A DNA stretch of 8,591 nucleotides from Calditrichota bacterium. GTDB lineage: Bacteria; Calditrichota; Calditrichia; RBG-13-44-9. Positions 6,890 to 8,591 of the stretch are shown piece by piece. Numbering within the stretch: the first letter of the stretch is position 1; every line of letters begins with the position of its first letter. The notes under the pieces were generated by a model. The model had not been told where the DNA came from. It made no database searches and saw nothing but the letters and a program-made list of their open reading frames with translations. The stretch lies in the NCBI GenBank assembly GCA_024276455.1, contig JAJRXE010000372.1, forward strand, positions 1-8,591, in the 5' to 3' direction. The position numbers and the translations under genes are program-made.

Positions 6890-6950
6890 CGGTCTTGAAA
6901 AAGACGAACAAAAAGAAAAACCAAAAATACTGTAAAAAAGACCGTTTCAT
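6876..6950 (-). CDS. Putative Phe-rich leader peptide of the ilvE operon
   Basis: This 24-codon ORF starts with ATG at 6950 and ends with TAA at 6878-6876. The first 18 residues are MKRSFLQYFWFFFLFVFF. Eight residues are Phe (positions 5, 9, 11, 12, 13, 15, 17, 18; five TTT and three TTC codons), with Tyr8 and Trp10 among them. Composition and length resemble the leader peptides of enterobacterial pheA and pheST, where ribosome stalling at Phe codons controls a terminator. The stop codon falls in the loop of the terminator hairpin just described. Points against: the sequence is T-rich, which yields Phe in any frame; the nearest Shine-Dalgarno-like GGAAGGAAG (6979-6971) is about 20 nt away; and a GAAG abuts the ATG. 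An overlapping 46-codon ORF in another frame starts at 6987 and also contains many Phe codons. Proposed as a regulatory leader, not a functional protein. Confidence 0.5.
   Translation of the reverse strand: MKRSFLQYFWFFFLFVFFKTDPVL
6890..6944 (-). promoter_or_regulatory. Long-range leader helix bracketing the Phe codons
   Basis: On the minus strand CGGTCTT (6944-6938, codons 3-5 of the leader ORF) is exactly complementary to AAGACCG (6896-6890), directly upstream of the terminator stem that begins at 6889. The 41-nt loop contains the Phe/Tyr/Trp codons. The 7-bp helix would stack on the terminator. A ribosome on the Phe codons would disrupt it, so it could act as the pause or anti-structure of an attenuator. 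No strong alternative pairing for the freed arm was found by eye. Confidence 0.45.
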
Positions 6951-6998
6951 CTTCAATATATTTTAAAATACTTCCTTCCAATTCCATTAGTGAAATAA

Positions 6999-7027
6999 AT
7001 ATTATGACGAACTCCCTAAAAAGTCAA
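6999..7027 (-). promoter_or_regulatory. Sigma-70 promoter of the ilvE-aminotransferase operon
   Basis: TTGACT at 7027-7022 and TAATAT at 7004-6999 are separated by exactly 17 nt on the minus strand; each hexamer is close to consensus. Transcription would start near 6991, giving a leader of about 167 nt before the ilvE ATG. That is long enough to hold the leader ORF and terminator. Confidence 0.75.
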
Positions 7028-7137
7028 GGCAAATAAAAAATACTATTTTCACCTCTTCTTTATCGTCCACTTTTTAAACTTTTTTACGTCCAAATTGTTT
7101 AAAGGAATAATGAAAGATCAAAGAAATCCCAATCAAT

Positions 7138-7166
7138 TTGACATATCCATCTTATTAGGTTAAATT
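7138..7166 (+). promoter_or_regulatory. Sigma-70 promoter of lepA
   Basis: A perfect TTGACA (7138-7143) is followed after 17 nt by TAAATT (7161-7166; four of six consensus bases). The predicted start is near 7173, giving a leader of about 34 nt. AAGGAAA at 7195-7201 precedes the lepA ATG at normal spacing. The promoter is divergent from that of ilvE, about 110 bp apart. Confidence 0.7.
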
Positions 7167-7206
7167 AGATGTTTCTTATTTATCTGAGCAAAGCAAGGAA
7201 ACGTTA

Positions 7207-8591
7207 ATGAAGACACAAAACATCCGCAATTTTTGCATTATTGCTCACATAGACCACGGCAAATCCACGCTGGCCGATCGTTTGTTAGAGTACACCCACA
7301 CCCTCCAGCAGCGGGAGTTAAAAGAGCAGGTGCTGGACAACATGGATCTGGAGCGGGAGCGGGGAATTACTATTAAAGCCCATTTCGTACGCATGGATTA
7401 CACTCATAGCGATGGTAAACATTACATTTTCAATCTGATTGACACCCCCGGACATGTGGACTTTACCTACGAGGTCTCCCGGAGTCTGGCGGCGGCAGAA
7501 GGGGCATTGCTGCTGGTGGATGCGGCCCAGGGAGTGGAAGCTCAGACCATCAGCAATCTGTACCAGGCCATCGAAAACGACCTGGTGATTATTCCGGTCA
7601 TCAATAAAATCGACTTACCCAGTGCGCAGGTCGAGGTGGTAAAACACCAGATTGTGGAACTCATCGGTTGCGATGAGTCGGAAATTCTTCTGGCCAGCGC
7701 AAAAACCGGTGCCGGAATCGAGGAAATTGTCAACGCGATCATCGAACGGATACCGCCTCCCAAAGGCGATCCGAAAGCCCCCCTGCAAGCGCTAATCTTC
7801 GATTCTCGTTTTGACAATTACCGGGGCGTGGTGGCACTGATACGAGTCTTCAACGGATCGATTCGCGTGAAAGATAAGATCAAATTTTTTGCCACCGGGG
7901 AAGAGTTCGAGGTGGAAGAACTGGGATTTTTGCGCCTGAAACAAATCCCAACTGAAAAGCTGGACACCGGCGAAGTGGGATACCTGATTTGCGGCGCTAA
8001 AAATGTGCGCGACATTCGGGTGGGCGACACCGTTACCCACAGCCGAAATCCGGCGCCCGAACCGTTGCCGGGTTACCGGCGGGTGAAACCAATGGTTTAC
8101 AGCGGAATTTACCCGGTCGTTAATCAGGAATATGAAGACCTGCGCAGCGCTTTAGCGAAACTGGCCCTAAATGATTCGGCGCTGCAGTACGAACCGGAAA
8201 CCTCAACCGCATTGGGTTTCGGGTTCCGGTGCGGATTTCTGGGGCTCCTTCACATGGAAATAGTGCAGGAACGCCTGGAACGGGAGTTTGGACAGCAAAT
8301 CATTGTCACCACCCCCAATGTAGTGTACCGGGTCACCACCACCGACGGCGAGGTGTTAACCATCGAGAATCCCACCAAAATGCCCGATCCGGTGAAAATC
8401 GAGAAGATCGAAGAACCCTACATCAATGCTCAGATTGTTACCCCACCCGATTACATCGGCAATATTATGAAACTGGCCACCACCCGGCGAGGCATCCTGA
8501 AAAACACCAGTTACATCGATCCTTCCCGGGCAGACATTCACTACGAATTTCCCCTTTCGGAGGTCATTTTCGACTTTTTCGACAAACTCAA
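7207..8591 (+). CDS. lepA: Elongation factor 4 / LepA GTPase (3'-truncated by window edge)
   Basis: LepA is a ribosome-binding translational GTPase, proposed to act in back-translocation or in initiation and 30S assembly. The 461 visible codons stay open to the right edge, so about 140 of the usual 600 residues, including the LepA-specific C-terminal domain, are missing. The G domain is complete: P-loop AHIDHGKST (13-21), ERGITIKA (51-58) of switch I, DTPGH (79-83) with catalytic His83, NKID (133-136) and SAKTG (164-168). The LepA-typical RIPPPKGDP linker (181-189) leads into domain II, then GFRCGFLGLLHMEIVQERLEREF, split here as GFRCGFLGLLHMEI and the following QERLEREF, of the EF-G-III-like domain. 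The segment TPPDYIGNIMKLATTRRGI lies in the EF-G-V-like domain. These separate it from EF-G and TypA. The ATG at 7207 has AAGGA 7 nt upstream and its own divergent promoter. In many bacteria the signal peptidase gene lepB follows, but this lies outside the window. Confidence 0.96.
   Translation, partial: MKTQNIRNFCIIAHIDHGKSTLADRLLEYTHTLQQRELKEQVLDNMDLERERGITIKAHFVRMDYTHSDGKHYIFNLIDTPGHVDFTYEVSRSLAAAEGALLLVDAAQGVEAQTISNLYQAIENDLVIIPVINKIDLPSAQVEVVKHQIVELIGCDESEILLASAKTGAGIEEIVNAIIERIPPPKGDPKAPLQALIFDSRFDNYRGVVALIRVFNGSIRVKDKIKFFATGEEFEVEELGFLRLKQIPTEKLDTGEVGYLICGAKNVRDIRVGDTVTHSRNPAPEPLPGYRRVKPMVYSGIYPVVNQEYEDLRSALAKLALNDSALQYEPETSTALGFGFRCGFLGLLHMEIVQERLEREFGQQIIVTTPNVVYRVTTTDGEVLTIENPTKMPDPVKIEKIEEPYINAQIVTPPDYIGNIMKLATTRRGILKNTSYIDPSRADIHYEFPLSEVIFDFFDKL

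Noticed and set aside
6754..6966. Plus-strand 70-codon ORF over the ilvE start and leader
   Set aside because: It is antisense to ilvE and its Lys/Asn-rich C-terminal half is simply the complement of the T-rich leader; no ribosome site.
6847..6987. Alternative 46-codon minus-strand ORF (ATG at 6987) across the ilvE leader
   Set aside because: Its ATG would be only about 4 nt from the predicted transcript start, without a ribosome site, and it runs through the terminator. The frame starting at 6950 fits the leader-peptide model better, though this is not proven.
6825..6991. T-box riboswitch in the ilvE leader
   Set aside because: No T-box core (AGGGUGGnACCGCG) or specifier-loop arrangement is visible, and the leader is shorter than typical T-boxes.
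1..8591. CRISPR arrays, tRNA/rRNA genes, insertion sequences or phage attachment sites
   Set aside because: No regularly spaced repeats, transposase motifs, terminal inverted repeats, or tRNA-like clover-leaf ends such as GGTTCGAATCC were seen on either strand.

Overview
The window appears to come from a Gram-negative bacterium of the FCB group, possibly a Calditrichota/KSB1-type lineage. This rests on an outer-membrane barrel of the PorV/UPF0164-like type, a large lipoprotein with the 'PxLPTWSIPLTIPL' start that I associate with that group, and the tail of a secreted protein with Ig/ZU5-like domains. The taxonomic call is inference; no marker here settles it. Coding regions have moderate GC and intergenic regions are clearly AT-rich, with good AGGAGG-type ribosome sites.

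Layout: (1) 2-832 (+) is the C-terminal end of a secreted or surface protein whose start lies left of the window. (2) 833-1133 is an AT-rich spacer with a sigma-54-like element and five TTACA repeats. (3) 1134-4511 (+) is a two-gene envelope operon: a 699-aa lipoprotein of unknown function and, 15 nt later, a 420-aa outer-membrane beta-barrel protein. It ends at a strong bidirectional terminator (4517-4549). (4) 6824-4568 (-) is a two-gene aminotransferase operon: a branched-chain-type class IV aminotransferase (ilvE-like) followed 22 nt later by an aspartate/aromatic-type class I aminotransferase. (5) 7207-8591 (+) is lepA (elongation factor 4), cut by the right edge, transcribed divergently from the aminotransferases.

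The most interesting region is the roughly 170-nt leader of the aminotransferase operon (about 6991 to 6825, minus strand). A near-consensus promoter (TTGACT-17-TAATAT) is followed by a 24-codon ORF with eight Phe codons plus Tyr and Trp. An intrinsic terminator hairpin with seven T's then overlaps the end of that ORF, and a 7-bp long-range complementarity brackets the Phe codons. This resembles the Phe-rich leader attenuators of enterobacterial pheA and pheST, but sits in front of an ilvE/aspC-like pair. If real, it would suggest that the operon senses Phe-tRNA charging and that at least one of the enzymes works in aromatic amino-acid transamination. The weak ribosome site of the leader ORF and the T-rich sequence are the main reasons for caution.

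The convergent arrangement of the envelope operon and the aminotransferase operon is resolved by the shared terminator. The divergent aminotransferase and lepA promoters share one AT-rich intergenic region of about 380 bp.
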